Assembly: GCA_015065605.1 (NCBI GenBank)
Contig: SVPZ01000004.1
Location: 25,385-89,384, forward strand
Source of the DNA: Oscillospiraceae bacterium
Lineage (GTDB): Bacteria; Bacillota; Clostridia; Oscillospirales; Acutalibacteraceae
Length of the DNA: 64,000 nt
Reading direction: 5' to 3'
Made by a program: the position numbers and the translations under genes. Positions 1-8,585 of this stretch are shown in pieces (the stretch's first letter is position 1; every line of letters starts with the position of its first letter). The notes beneath the pieces are model-generated. The model was not told the origin of the DNA and ran no database searches. It was given only the letters and a program-made list of their open reading frames with translations.

Positions 1-3000
1 GTGAACCAACCTTTAAAGTTTTTGCCAAAGGCGGTGGGCTTTGCAGGAAGTGTGATTTTTTCTCCTGCTTCACCTTTAACGAGTACGGTTTTTTCACCTG
101 CAGTGAAATCAAAGAAGACGTAAGGAGCATCAATTTTTTCAATCATAAAGTCGTCAACGTAACCGTCAACGTAACCGGTTGCTGTAATATCACAACAGTT
201 GAATCTCAACATAAGTGAATTAGCGCCTGAAACTTCAATAACAGGTGAAATGTAATACTCAACGTATTTCCATTCTTTATCTTTTGCCTCGACGGTTGTT
301 AGAGTGGAGGGATAATTTTTATAACCGGGAGCCCAAATGTTAGACGAATTAGCTGTTACTAACTGAACGGTGTAATCAGATTTACTGTTTTTGCCTGATT
401 TGACGTAGAACGACACTTTATATACAACGCCGTCGATAACCTCACACATCTTAATACTGTTATCGATAGCGGTTGCTCGTTCATACATAGTAGTCGGTGC
501 AGCATCGCTTGGACGCTTATAAGTTTTGTCACCGTCGTGCAAGAAGTTAAGCGCATAGTCGTCACCGTAACCAACGCCTTTACCTTCTTTAACAGAAAGG
601 GAGTAATAAGCTCTTTCGTTTACTTTTAATTCATAGGGAAGTTTTTCGAATACTATAGGAGCTGCACTCCATTTAGCGTAAACTACTGTAACGCCCGAAG
701 GAATTGTTGTGGCGGTGAAAGGCACGGTGCAGTCAGCATCAAGGTACCAACCTAAGAGTTCGCTCTTGCCGTTTTTGAGGGTAGGAGCAGTGAAACTGTC
801 ACCTGCAGTACCAACAACTACAGCAGGAAGAACACCACTTGCATTAGCGTTAAAGTAAATAACGTCGCCACTGAGTGCTTCAATAGATAAGTCATCTATA
901 TATACGTGTGAATATGTTTTTTCATTAAATGCAGAAGGAAGTATCTGTAAGTATAACGCAGTTGCATTAGCTACAGTAACGTTAGGAATGAAATAGATTT
1001 CTCTATATACCCAATCGGTTTCTGTTGTTTTTACTGTGATTTTTGTGTCAGTATAGCTTACGTAACCTGCGGACCAAATATTGTCGGCTGCAGTAGAAAG
1101 GTTGATAGTAGCATCGGTATTGGAGTCGGAAGCAGCTTTTGTATAGAAAGAAACCTTATAGGGAATGCCGCTGGTTATGTTACCTACTTTTACGCTGTTA
1201 TCAATAGAGCCGGCACGTTTATAAAGAATGGTAGGCTCGCTGTCTTTTGGACGCTGATAAGAAGCATCACCGTCAAATAAGAACTGAAGCGCATAATCGT
1301 CGCCGTTACCAAGGTTTTTACCATTCTTTGCAGAAATAGTATAATAAGCTCTATCAGCATTAGTTAACGGATAGGGAAGTTTTTCGAAAGCTTCAGGTGC
1401 AGCACTCCATTTAGCGTAAACGATAGTAAAGCCTGCAGGAATTGTGGTTGCAGTGAAGGGCTTGGTGCAGTCAGCATCAAGGAACCAGCCTAAAAATTCG
1501 CATTTACCGTTTTTAAAGGTAGGAGCAGTAAAGGCGTCTCCTGCTTTACCTGTAACAATTTCGGCACCTACACCGTCAGCATTACCGTCAAAGTATAGTG
1601 TGTCGTCGGTAATTTCTTCTATCAATACATTATCAACATAAACGTCAACGTAAGAATCAGCAGTTCCGTCTAAAGAGTTAAAATACATATAAAGTACGTT
1701 GCTGGAAGCAATTTCAAAGTTGGGGAAAAGGAATACTGTTTCCTTAACCCAATCTTTTTCGTCTGCTTTAGCAGTTACTTTAGTGTTAGGATAGAGAACT
1801 ACACCTGAATTATAGATGTTAGAAGTGTTGGACGTCATAAAGCCTATAGAATAGTCTGACTGACATTCATCACTTGCTTTTCTATAATATGTAATTCTGT
1901 AAACAGAGCCATTATTAACTTCACAAAGTCTTATGCAGTAATCCTGTGTAGCGTAGCGCTTATAGAAAATTTGAGGTTCTGTATCGTTTGGGCGCTGATA
2001 AGAAGCGTCACCATCAAATAAGAAATTTAGCGCATAATCGTCGTTATAGCCGATACCTTTTTCATTTTTTAATGAAAGCGCATAAAATGCTCTTAAGGTG
2101 ATGGTGTAAGGGTGGTTTTTAAAAGTGAGAGGAGCAGCACCCCATTTAGCATAAACGGTGATAGGCTTTCTTTCAAATTTGGTTTTATCAAATTCTGTGG
2201 TAAAAGTTTCATCTGCAAAGTATCCTAAGAACTCTGCACCGTCGGGATGAACAAGAGTCGGAAGATTTATTGCAGCTCCACGATTACCTGTAATAATTTC
2301 GTCGCTACCGTATCCTGTTTTGATAACTAAATTAGATTCATAAGGCTGAGAAACAGGTTCTAACTTAACGTCGTCAATATATACGGTTACGTCTTTGTTT
2401 TCGGTAAGATTCATAACCAAATAAATATAATCGTAGCCGTCCTTAAATTGGGTTGTGAATTCAAAAACTGCTTCATTCCATTTGGCTTCATTTTTACATT
2501 CTATTTTACCGGTGTAATGTTTAGCACCTGTCCAAATGTTTTGCGTTGCGGCAGAACTAACTGTAAAATTGAAAGAAGTATCAGCTTTTTCAACGTAATA
2601 TTTAAATGTAAGCTTATATAATACGTTATCTAAAGCTTTAATATTAAGGTTGATTTTGCGGTCAATAGAATTCCATCTGCCGGCTGCATCATAAGTGCCT
2701 GCTACTTCAGGATCTTTAACCATTGTGGAATCCCAAGGGATCTTGATAGCGTTTCCGCTATTATCATATGTAACAGCAGACTGCTTTTCAGCGCCTTCAA
2801 AGAAATAAAGTCTATTGTCTTTTTCTTTGGCACCGGTAGAAGAGTTTACAGTTACTTTGTACTGATCCATGGTGTAGTTTTCGAAATCCTGTGTGTAAGA
2901 AGGATATTCGCCCAACCACTTTGCGTACAGAGTGATGTCATCTTCGCCAAACAATCCGTCGGTGTGTTCGGTTTTATAAGTTTCGTCGGTAAACCAACCC

Positions 3001-3236
3001 ATAAACCATTTTTTGTTACTTTGGTCAATGGGGTCTTCAGGATAAACAAAACTTTCTCCCTTGTTACCTGTAATTTTGTTTTCGGTACTGTTTAAAGTAT
3101 CAACAAAAGTTACTGTGATTTCATTTGCTGCTTTTACTGCTAAAGCTAAAGGAGTGTATATTGCGCCGATGATAAGTGTTAAAACGCAAAAAATTCCAAT
3201 AAGCTTTTTGATAGCAAATTTTTGGGATTTCATCAT
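1..3236 (-). CDS. Giant InlB-repeat / jelly-roll surface protein, C-terminus beyond window
   Basis: Open frame of 1078 codons running off the left edge, so the gene is partial at its 3' end. The ATG at 3236 follows AAGGAGAA at 7 nt. Residues 1-40 form a basic then hydrophobic signal segment (GAIYTPLALAVKAAN). The mature part alternates InlB-type (Listeria-Bacteroides) beta-repeats, each with a FxGW(F/Y) core and a YAKW end, with ~200-residue jelly-roll modules ending in YVD-x-YVDNVLIEE-like strands, which resemble CBM_4_9-type modules. At least four repeat pairs are visible, and the last readable residues (KGWF) lie inside another InlB repeat. It is clearly paralogous to the protein at 28923-33683, sharing the N-terminal VTFVDTLN and KWFMGW segments and the module order. 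By analogy a C-terminal membrane anchor and a downstream GH16 gene are expected outside the window. Glycan binding is inferred from the fold only. Confidence 0.85.
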   Translation of the reverse strand, partial: MMKSQKFAIKKLIGIFCVLTLIIGAIYTPLALAVKAANEITVTFVDTLNSTENKITGNKGESFVYPEDPIDQSNKKWFMGWFTDETYKTEHTDGLFGEDDITLYAKWLGEYPSYTQDFENYTMDQYKVTVNSSTGAKEKDNRLYFFEGAEKQSAVTYDNSGNAIKIPWDSTMVKDPEVAGTYDAAGRWNSIDRKINLNIKALDNVLYKLTFKYYVEKADTSFNFTVSSAATQNIWTGAKHYTGKIECKNEAKWNEAVFEFTTQFKDGYDYIYLVMNLTENKDVTVYIDDVKLEPVSQPYESNLVIKTGYGSDEIITGNRGAAINLPTLVHPDGAEFLGYFADETFTTEFDKTKFERKPITVYAKWGAAPLTFKNHPYTITLRAFYALSLKNEKGIGYNDDYALNFLFDGDASYQRPNDTEPQIFYKRYATQDYCIRLCEVNNGSVYRITYYRKASDECQSDYSIGFMTSNTSNIYNSGVVLYPNTKVTAKADEKDWVKETVFLFPNFEIASSNVLYMYFNSLDGTADSYVDVYVDNVLIEEITDDTLYFDGNADGVGAEIVTGKAGDAFTAPTFKNGKCEFLGWFLDADCTKPFTATTIPAGFTIVYAKWSAAPEAFEKLPYPLTNADRAYYTISAKNGKNLGNGDDYALQFLFDGDASYQRPKDSEPTILYKRAGSIDNSVKVGNITSGIPYKVSFYTKAASDSNTDATINLSTAADNIWSAGYVSYTDTKITVKTTETDWVYREIYFIPNVTVANATALYLQILPSAFNEKTYSHVYIDDLSIEALSGDVIYFNANASGVLPAVVVGTAGDSFTAPTLKNGKSELLGWYLDADCTVPFTATTIPSGVTVVYAKWSAAPIVFEKLPYELKVNERAYYSLSVKEGKGVGYGDDYALNFLHDGDKTYKRPSDAAPTTMYERATAIDNSIKMCEVIDGVVYKVSFYVKSGKNSKSDYTVQLVTANSSNIWAPGYKNYPSTLTTVEAKDKEWKYVEYYISPVIEVSGANSLMLRFNCCDITATGYVDGYVDDFMIEKIDAPYVFFDFTAGEKTVLVKGEAGEKITLPAKPTAFGKNFKGWF

Positions 3237-3267
3237 ATAATTTCTCCTTTTATAATTATTTACTGAT

Positions 3268-3296
3268 ATTATACAGTTGTTTTGTCAATCTTACAA
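3268..3296 (-). promoter_or_regulatory. Sigma-A promoter of the partial surface-protein gene
   Basis: On the minus strand TTGTAA (3291-3296) and TATAAT (3268-3273) are separated by 17 bp. This gives a leader of about 25 nt before the ATG at 3236. Confidence 0.6.
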
Positions 3297-3397
3297 TAGC
3301 AAATCGTACAAAAAGTTGACATATCGTTCAAAAGTGGCGTAGAAATTAAAAAAATATGAGAAAATTTTGGCAGTTAATCCATAAATTAGTTGAAAAT

Positions 3398-4201
3398 TTA
3401 TTCAAAATTAATATGGTCGAGCACCTCTCGGTATCCGCAAAAAGTAACATCTTTGCAACGGCGCAACAGTGAAGCGGGAACCTTAGCGGTTTCTTTATCA
3501 AACAAAGCGTGTTTAAGCGGACCAACCTGCCAAGGACGGTTAAGCGCAATATAAACTTTTTTTGCAGAGAGAATTTGCTTCATTCCAATTGTGATGCACC
3601 ATTCGGGCATACCCTGCAAATCGCCTTTGTTATAGCCGTAGGCATTAATTGTTTTCGTTTCGCGTGAAATAGGAAGAACACGTGTACCGAGTTCGGCAAA
3701 TTCGTCAGCAGAAATTTCATTTTCGTTTTCCGGAGGCTCGTTAAATGCTATATGTCCGTTAATGCCCAAGCCACCGAAACACATATCTACACCGCCAAGC
3801 TCTTCTATAAGTTTATCGTATTCTTTCTCTTTTGAGGGAACGGGGAAGTGGCGTTGGGATTTAGGCATAATTAAATCCTTGCGCACTAAACTATAGAATT
3901 CACGTTCCATTCTGGCAAAAAAACTCAGAGGGTTGTCTTTGCTGACGGTTTCATGTTCGTTTAGCATATATTCGTCCATATTAAAAAAGTGTACGTCTTT
4001 TAAGGAAACGTTGAGTCTGTTTATCATTTCGGCTAAAATGTGATATTGGTCTGTTGGGCCGACGGGAACTATCATTACAGTTTTTTCGTTTCTTTCATTA
4101 TGATAAATAATCTCCTCAAGCATTGTCAGAGCCATATCAAAATAAACGTCGTATTCTGCGCTGACCTTTTTGCAAATAATGTTTTTTGCTAATTGTTTCA
4201 T
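3398..4201 (-). CDS. NagB-like glucosamine-6-phosphate deaminase/isomerase family protein with altered active site
   Basis: 267 residues from the ATG at 4201, which sits 8 nt after AAAGGAG; E. coli NagB has 266. Upstream in-frame ATGs lie inside or before this ribosome site. The family is clear from NMDEY (D76, matching E. coli D72) and GHIAFNEP (H150 and E155, matching H143 and E148). Two key elements differ: the residue equivalent to ring-opening D141 is Asn148 (GINGH instead of GxDGH), and the phosphate-loop sequence TGGTP is replaced by PVGPTDQY. It may be a low-activity deaminase, a related aldose-ketose isomerase or a lactonase-like relative. No nagA or sugar transporter lies beside it, so the usual amino-sugar pathway context is missing. 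Confidence 0.8.
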   Translation of the reverse strand: MKQLAKNIICKKVSAEYDVYFDMALTMLEEIIYHNERNEKTVMIVPVGPTDQYHILAEMINRLNVSLKDVHFFNMDEYMLNEHETVSKDNPLSFFARMEREFYSLVRKDLIMPKSQRHFPVPSKEKEYDKLIEELGGVDMCFGGLGINGHIAFNEPPENENEISADEFAELGTRVLPISRETKTINAYGYNKGDLQGMPEWCITIGMKQILSAKKVYIALNRPWQVGPLKHALFDKETAKVPASLLRRCKDVTFCGYREVLDHINFE

Positions 4202-4339
4202 ACTCATTACTCCTTTAATTGTTCTAATTTGATTAAAACTTTTTATCTGATTGTTTTCAATGTAATAATTAAAACAAAAATTGTATTCTTGCGAATTAAT
4301 CTGACTATACAATTAATTTCAAAGATATCAATGACTATC

Positions 4340-4368
4340 TTGTTATTTTGCCGAGTATTTGATATAAT
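4340..4368 (+). promoter_or_regulatory. Sigma-A promoter of rsmE
   Basis: TTGTTA (4340-4345) and TATAAT (4363-4368) with a 17-bp spacer, about 40 bp before the rsmE ATG. Confidence 0.6.
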
Positions 4369-4407
4369 TAATCGTAGTTTTTTGAAAATTATGTTATGAG
4401 GTGTAAT

Positions 4408-5157
4408 ATGTTTAACTTTTTTGTCGAGGTTAGTAATAAAAATTGCGATGGTTATATCATTGACGGAAAGGATTATAACCATATAAAAAACGTTCTTCGA
4501 ATGAAAGAAGGAGAAAAACTGCTTGTATCCTGTGACGGAAAAAGTGATCTATGTGAAATAGTTTCTTTTGAAAATGAAAGTGTGAATTTACGCATTGTTA
4601 CGGAAGATTATAATAATACAGAACTGCCCGTTGAAATCGTCTTGTTTCAGGGTCTTCCCAAAAGTGATAAATTTGAATTAATTATTCAAAAAACCGTTGA
4701 ACTCGGTGTTAGTGAAATCTATCCCGTTGAAATGAAGAATTGTGTGGTAAAGCTCGACGATAAAAAGAAGGATTCTAAGGTTTCAAGGTGGCAATCTATA
4801 AGTGAAGCGGCAGCAAAACAAAGTAAAAGAAACTTAATTCCCGATATTAAAAACGTAATTAAATTAAAATCTATAACAGAGGTTTCAAAGGGAATAGATT
4901 TATTGCTTGTTCCTTACGAAAACGAAGAAGGAATGAAAGCAACCGTTCAAGTCCTTAATCAGATTAAAAGCGGAATGAAAATCGGTATTGTGATCGGACC
5001 GGAAGGTGGTTTTGATAAAGGTGAAATTGATTTTCTAAAGAGTAACGGCGCTGTTATAATCTCGCTAGGTAAAAGAATTTTGCGCACCGAAACTGCTGCA
5101 ATTACTGCCGTCGGTATGATTATGATGAAAGCGGAAATGGATTCTGAGGTAAGTTGA
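4408..5157 (+). CDS. rsmE: 16S rRNA (uracil-1498-N3)-methyltransferase
   Basis: 249 residues, the usual RsmE length. It methylates U1498 of 16S rRNA using S-adenosylmethionine. An N-terminal PUA-like beta domain (residues 1-70, with the IIDGKDYNHIKNVLRMKEGE segment type) is followed by a SPOUT knot with VIGPEGG (about 197-203) and the cofactor-loop motif LRTETAA (about 225-231). The ATG at 4408 is preferred over 4396 because GAGGT (4398-4402) is a ribosome site correctly placed only for 4408. The next methyltransferase gene starts directly after its stop codon, so the two are cotranscribed. Confidence 0.93.
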   Translation: MFNFFVEVSNKNCDGYIIDGKDYNHIKNVLRMKEGEKLLVSCDGKSDLCEIVSFENESVNLRIVTEDYNNTELPVEIVLFQGLPKSDKFELIIQKTVELGVSEIYPVEMKNCVVKLDDKKKDSKVSRWQSISEAAAKQSKRNLIPDIKNVIKLKSITEVSKGIDLLLVPYENEEGMKATVQVLNQIKSGMKIGIVIGPEGGFDKGEIDFLKSNGAVIISLGKRILRTETAAITAVGMIMMKAEMDSEVS

Positions 5158-6510
5158 ATGAAACAGTTAGACGAAAATTATGTTTCAAGAATGAAACAAT
5201 TACTGGGTGTAGAGTTTGACGATTATATAGATGCTATTAATTCACAACCCGTTCGCGCCTTCAGAGTAAATACTGATAAAATATCGACGGAAGAATTCGA
5301 AAAAATTAACGTGTTTGGAAATAAAAAAATTCCATACGTTGATAACGGCTTTTATCTGAACTTTGATAAGGTGGGAAATCATCCTTTTCATCACGCGGGT
5401 ATGATATACGTACAAGAGCCTGCCGCAATGGCTCCTGCTGAATGTGTAGATATTTCTCCCGACTGGAAGATACTTGATATGTGCGCCGCTCCGGGTGGCA
5501 AAAGCACTCAACTTAAAAATAAACTCGGTAAAAACGGTGTTCTTGTATCTAACGAAATAGTTATGAACCGATGCAAGATTTTAACAGGCAATATTGAACG
5601 CTTGGGACTAAAGAATTGTATAACAACCTGTATGGATACGGCACGTCTTGCAAACACTTTTCAAAATACGTTTGATTTGGTAATGGTGGATGCGCCTTGT
5701 TCGGGTGAGGGCATGTTCAGAAAGGATGATACTGCCGTTTCGGAATGGTCAACCGATAACGTTAAAATGTGTGCTTTACGACAATCCGATATTTTGGAAA
5801 ACGCAGTTAAATGCGTTAAAAATGGCGGTTACGTTATATATGCGACCTGTACCTTTTCCTTGGAAGAAAATGAAAAGGTTATTGATGAGTTTTTGGCTAA
5901 TCATTCGGATTTTGAATTGATACCCGTCAATAAAAGAGTACAGGAAAATACAGAGGACGGCATATTTTTTGATGGTTGCAGGAATAAAAATATATCCTAT
6001 TGCAGACGTTTTTATCCACATAAAAATGCGGGTGAAGGTCAGTTTATGGCAGTTTTGAAAAATATTTCGCCCTATACTGAATATAATACTTCTGTAAAGA
6101 GAAATAATAAGCCTGATGGTATTGTAAAAGAGTTTTTGGACAAAACTTTGAAAGATTATGATGAGCAATCTTTTTACGTAAAAGAAAACAAAGTGTTTTA
6201 TTTTTCAGCTGATTTTGACATTCAAAGTTTAAAAGCGTTTTCTGTTGGCGTAATGGTTGGAGAAATAAAAAAGAATTACATTTTGCCTCATCATCAGTTT
6301 TTTTCTGCTTTTGGAAAAGATTTTAAGAACAAAATCGAACTGTCCGTAGATTCAAAAGAATTGTCTAAATATCTTCACGGAGAGGAATTTGAAACGGATT
6401 TTTGTGACGGTTGGGCGGTTGTTACTGTTTGTGGATGTTCAGTCGGCGGAGTTAAGATTTCGAATGGTATTGCCAAAAATCACTACCCAAAAGGTTTAAG
6501 GATTTTGTAA
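5158..6510 (+). CDS. RsmF/RsmB-family rRNA (cytosine-5)-methyltransferase
   Basis: 450 residues. The ATG immediately follows the rsmE stop codon and is preceded by GAGGTAAG. The Rossmann methyltransferase core shows MCAAPGGKSTQL (about 107-118), the first catalytic-type cysteine in VDAPCSGEG (about 178-186) and the second in ATCTFSLEEN (about 229-238), the NOL1/NOP2/Sun signature. The remaining ~170 C-terminal residues match the RNA-binding, PUA-like extension of RsmF-type enzymes, including a HYPKGLRIL end typical of this subgroup. The exact cytosine modified is not deducible; in Gram-positive RsmF homologues it is in the 16S decoding region. Confidence 0.9.
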   Translation: MKQLDENYVSRMKQLLGVEFDDYIDAINSQPVRAFRVNTDKISTEEFEKINVFGNKKIPYVDNGFYLNFDKVGNHPFHHAGMIYVQEPAAMAPAECVDISPDWKILDMCAAPGGKSTQLKNKLGKNGVLVSNEIVMNRCKILTGNIERLGLKNCITTCMDTARLANTFQNTFDLVMVDAPCSGEGMFRKDDTAVSEWSTDNVKMCALRQSDILENAVKCVKNGGYVIYATCTFSLEENEKVIDEFLANHSDFELIPVNKRVQENTEDGIFFDGCRNKNISYCRRFYPHKNAGEGQFMAVLKNISPYTEYNTSVKRNNKPDGIVKEFLDKTLKDYDEQSFYVKENKVFYFSADFDIQSLKAFSVGVMVGEIKKNYILPHHQFFSAFGKDFKNKIELSVDSKELSKYLHGEEFETDFCDGWAVVTVCGCSVGGVKISNGIAKNHYPKGLRIL

Positions 6511-6546
6511 AATTAACAAATTGTTCTTTATTTTTGTTAATTGTTA

Positions 6547-6555
6547 TGTTATAAT
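6547..6555 (+). promoter_or_regulatory. Extended -10 promoter of the acylation cassette
   Basis: TGTTATAAT, a TGn extended -10 with a perfect TATAAT at 6550-6555, 31 bp before the lipoprotein ATG. No good -35 hexamer lies at 16-18 bp, which fits an extended -10 promoter. Confidence 0.5.
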
Positions 6556-6586
6556 CGCTTTAGAATAAATTTTGGAGGTACTTTTT

Positions 6587-7150
6587 ATGAAAAAACTTTT
6601 AGCAATTCTTTTAGCCACCCTTTTTGTTTTCTCATTGGCAGGCTGTGGAGATAAGGCTCCTTCTACTGAAATTAAGGATCCTGTTGAACTTCTCCAGAAC
6701 GTGTGGGACAAGTTTGGCGATGATGAACGTTTTGCCGTTGTTGGCGGTGACTTCAGCGAAGAAAACAATAAGATGGATATGCCCGGTGTGTTTGCAATTA
6801 CCGATGCTGAGGCAATTGATTCAACACTTGCTTTTCCTGCTGCTTCTATAGATAAGATTGACAGCGCTGCATCTCTCGTTCACATGATGAACGCTAACAC
6901 CTTTACTTGCGGTGCATATCACGTTGTTGATTACAATAACAACGAAACTCTTATAAACGAAATTAAAACCAATATCGATAACAGACAATGGATGTGTGGA
7001 TTCCCCGAGAAACTCGTTATCGCTACTGTTGATGATCTTTATGTTGTAGCTTTCTACGGTAACGAACAGATTGTTACTAGCTTCTCTACACATCTTACCG
7101 AGGCTTATCCTCAGGCTAAGATAGTTGTTGATCAGGCTATCACTGCGTAA
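6587..7150 (+). CDS. DUF4358-like lipoprotein of the O-acylation cassette
   Basis: 187 residues from the ATG at 6587, preceded by GGAGG (6574-6578). The N-terminus is a lipoprotein signal with lipobox LAGC and lipid-modified Cys20, so the protein should sit on the outer face of the membrane. The rest is a soluble alpha/beta domain with a CGAYHVV segment and a WMCGFPEKLVIAT segment near the end. I recall such a pattern from DUF4358 proteins, which often accompany MBOAT acyltransferases in Clostridia; this assignment is from memory. The stop lies 20 bp before the AlgI-like gene, so it is the first gene of a three-gene operon. Its biochemical role is unknown. Confidence 0.65.
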   Translation: MKKLLAILLATLFVFSLAGCGDKAPSTEIKDPVELLQNVWDKFGDDERFAVVGGDFSEENNKMDMPGVFAITDAEAIDSTLAFPAASIDKIDSAASLVHMMNANTFTCGAYHVVDYNNNETLINEIKTNIDNRQWMCGFPEKLVIATVDDLYVVAFYGNEQIVTSFSTHLTEAYPQAKIVVDQAITA

Positions 7151-7170
7151 ATTTTAAAGGAGGAAACGTT

Positions 7171-8571
7171 TTGTTATTTTCAAGCATTCCGTTTCTCTTC
7201 TATTTTCTTCCACTAGTACTAATTCTATATTTTATAGTACCATTCCGTTTTAAAAATGCTGTGTTTATGCTTTCCAGCTTGTTTTTTTACGGTTGGGGCG
7301 AGCCAAAATATTTGTTCTTTATGTTGTTTTCTATAACTCAAGGATACGTATTTGGCTTGCTTATTGAAAAATATAAAAACAAAAAGCGGTCAAAAGTTTT
7401 TTTGACCGCTTCGATTTTAGTCAGTCTTTTATTACTTGCTTACTGTAAATACGCTGACTTCTTTATAGAAAACTTTAATTTGGTGACGGGACTTTCTGTA
7501 CCCTTATTAAAAATAGCATTACCTATAGGCATTAGTTTTTATACTTTTCAAATTCTCAGTTATGCTGTGGACGTTTATAGAGGGGATGTACCTGCTCAAA
7601 GAAATTATATAAATTTAGCTGCCTATATCGCAATGTTTCCGCAACTTATTGCAGGCCCTATTGTAAGATATAGTGACGTTGCTGCTCAGCTTGAGAAAAG
7701 AGATATTACTCTTGTGAAGATATCCGACGGCGTTAAGAGATTTGTGGTCGGATTATCTAAAAAAATTCTCATTGCTAACGTTTTAGGAGAACTTGTTTCG
7801 ATTTTTAAGGCAACCGATAATAAGACTGTTCTCTTTTACTGGATGTATGCCGTTGCGTATATGCTTCACGTATATTTCGATTTTTCGGGTTACAGCGATA
7901 TGGCCATCGGTCTTGGTAAGATTTTTGGATTTGATTTTCTTGAAAACTTTAATTATCCGTACATTTCTGCATCCATAACTGAGTTTTGGAGACGTTGGCA
8001 TATGTCGCTTGGAAGTTGGTTCAGAGATTATCTGTATATCCCTTTAGGTGGAAACAGAGTCTCAAAACTTCGTTGGTTCTTTAACATTTTCGTTGTATGG
8101 ATGGCAACGGGACTATGGCACGGCGCCGCTTGGAATTTCGTTGTTTGGGGACTGTTTTTTGCAGTTCTTCTTATTGCTGAAAAAACGTTCTTGCTTAAAA
8201 TAGTTTCTAAAATCAAAGGTATAAACCATATATACGTTTTGTTCTTAGTAATGATAAGTTTTGTGATTTTTGATTCCACTTCATTAAAAGAAGGCTTTTC
8301 TTCGATAGGCGGTCTTTTTGGTGCGGGGGGAATTCCTTTATATAATACGGAAACGCTTTATTATCTGGCAAGTTTTGCGGTTGTTTTAATACTTGGAGTA
8401 ATTGGTAGTACGCCGTTGCCCAAAAAGGTATATAGTTGTCTTAATGGAAAAAATGCCGTTTCGGTTATACTTGACGTTGTTGAACCGATAGCCGTGCTTG
8501 TGTTACTGGCGATTTGTACTGCATATCTTATTGACGGTTCATTTAATCCGTTTTTGTATTTTAGATTTTAG
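7171..8571 (+). CDS. AlgI-type MBOAT O-acyltransferase
   Basis: 466 residues starting at TTG 7171, after AAAGGAGG at good spacing; MLFSSIPFLFYFLPL is the typical AlgI/DltB-like start. It is a polytopic membrane protein with about ten hydrophobic segments. The MBOAT signature is present: EFWRRWHMSLGSWFRDYLYIPLGG, followed by the catalytic histidine His317 in TGLWHGAAWNF. Family members pass acetyl groups across the membrane to extracytoplasmic polysaccharides. The gene lies between the DUF4358-like lipoprotein and a DHHW protein, a common set for exopolysaccharide or cell-wall glycan acetylation. The polymer modified is unknown, and no polysaccharide synthesis genes are nearby. Confidence 0.92.
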   Translation: MLFSSIPFLFYFLPLVLILYFIVPFRFKNAVFMLSSLFFYGWGEPKYLFFMLFSITQGYVFGLLIEKYKNKKRSKVFLTASILVSLLLLAYCKYADFFIENFNLVTGLSVPLLKIALPIGISFYTFQILSYAVDVYRGDVPAQRNYINLAAYIAMFPQLIAGPIVRYSDVAAQLEKRDITLVKISDGVKRFVVGLSKKILIANVLGELVSIFKATDNKTVLFYWMYAVAYMLHVYFDFSGYSDMAIGLGKIFGFDFLENFNYPYISASITEFWRRWHMSLGSWFRDYLYIPLGGNRVSKLRWFFNIFVVWMATGLWHGAAWNFVVWGLFFAVLLIAEKTFLLKIVSKIKGINHIYVLFLVMISFVIFDSTSLKEGFSSIGGLFGAGGIPLYNTETLYYLASFAVVLILGVIGSTPLPKKVYSCLNGKNAVSVILDVVEPIAVLVLLAICTAYLIDGSFNPFLYFRF

Positions 8572-8585
8572 GAGGCTGACGTTAT

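Noticed and set aside
359..3049. Short plus/minus open frames inside the first surface-protein gene
   Set aside because: They lie out of frame with the 1078-codon minus-strand gene, lack ribosome sites and show no family features.
1..3236. Long repetitive pattern as a CRISPR or DNA satellite array
   Set aside because: The periodicity is ~700-800 bp, follows codon structure and encodes protein modules; there are no short identical repeats with spacers.
3316..3345. Plus-strand TTGACA with TAGAAA as a promoter
   Set aside because: It would read into the 3' end of the NagB-like gene antisense, has a poor -10 and no gene to serve; the hexamer is better explained by the shared operator-like element.
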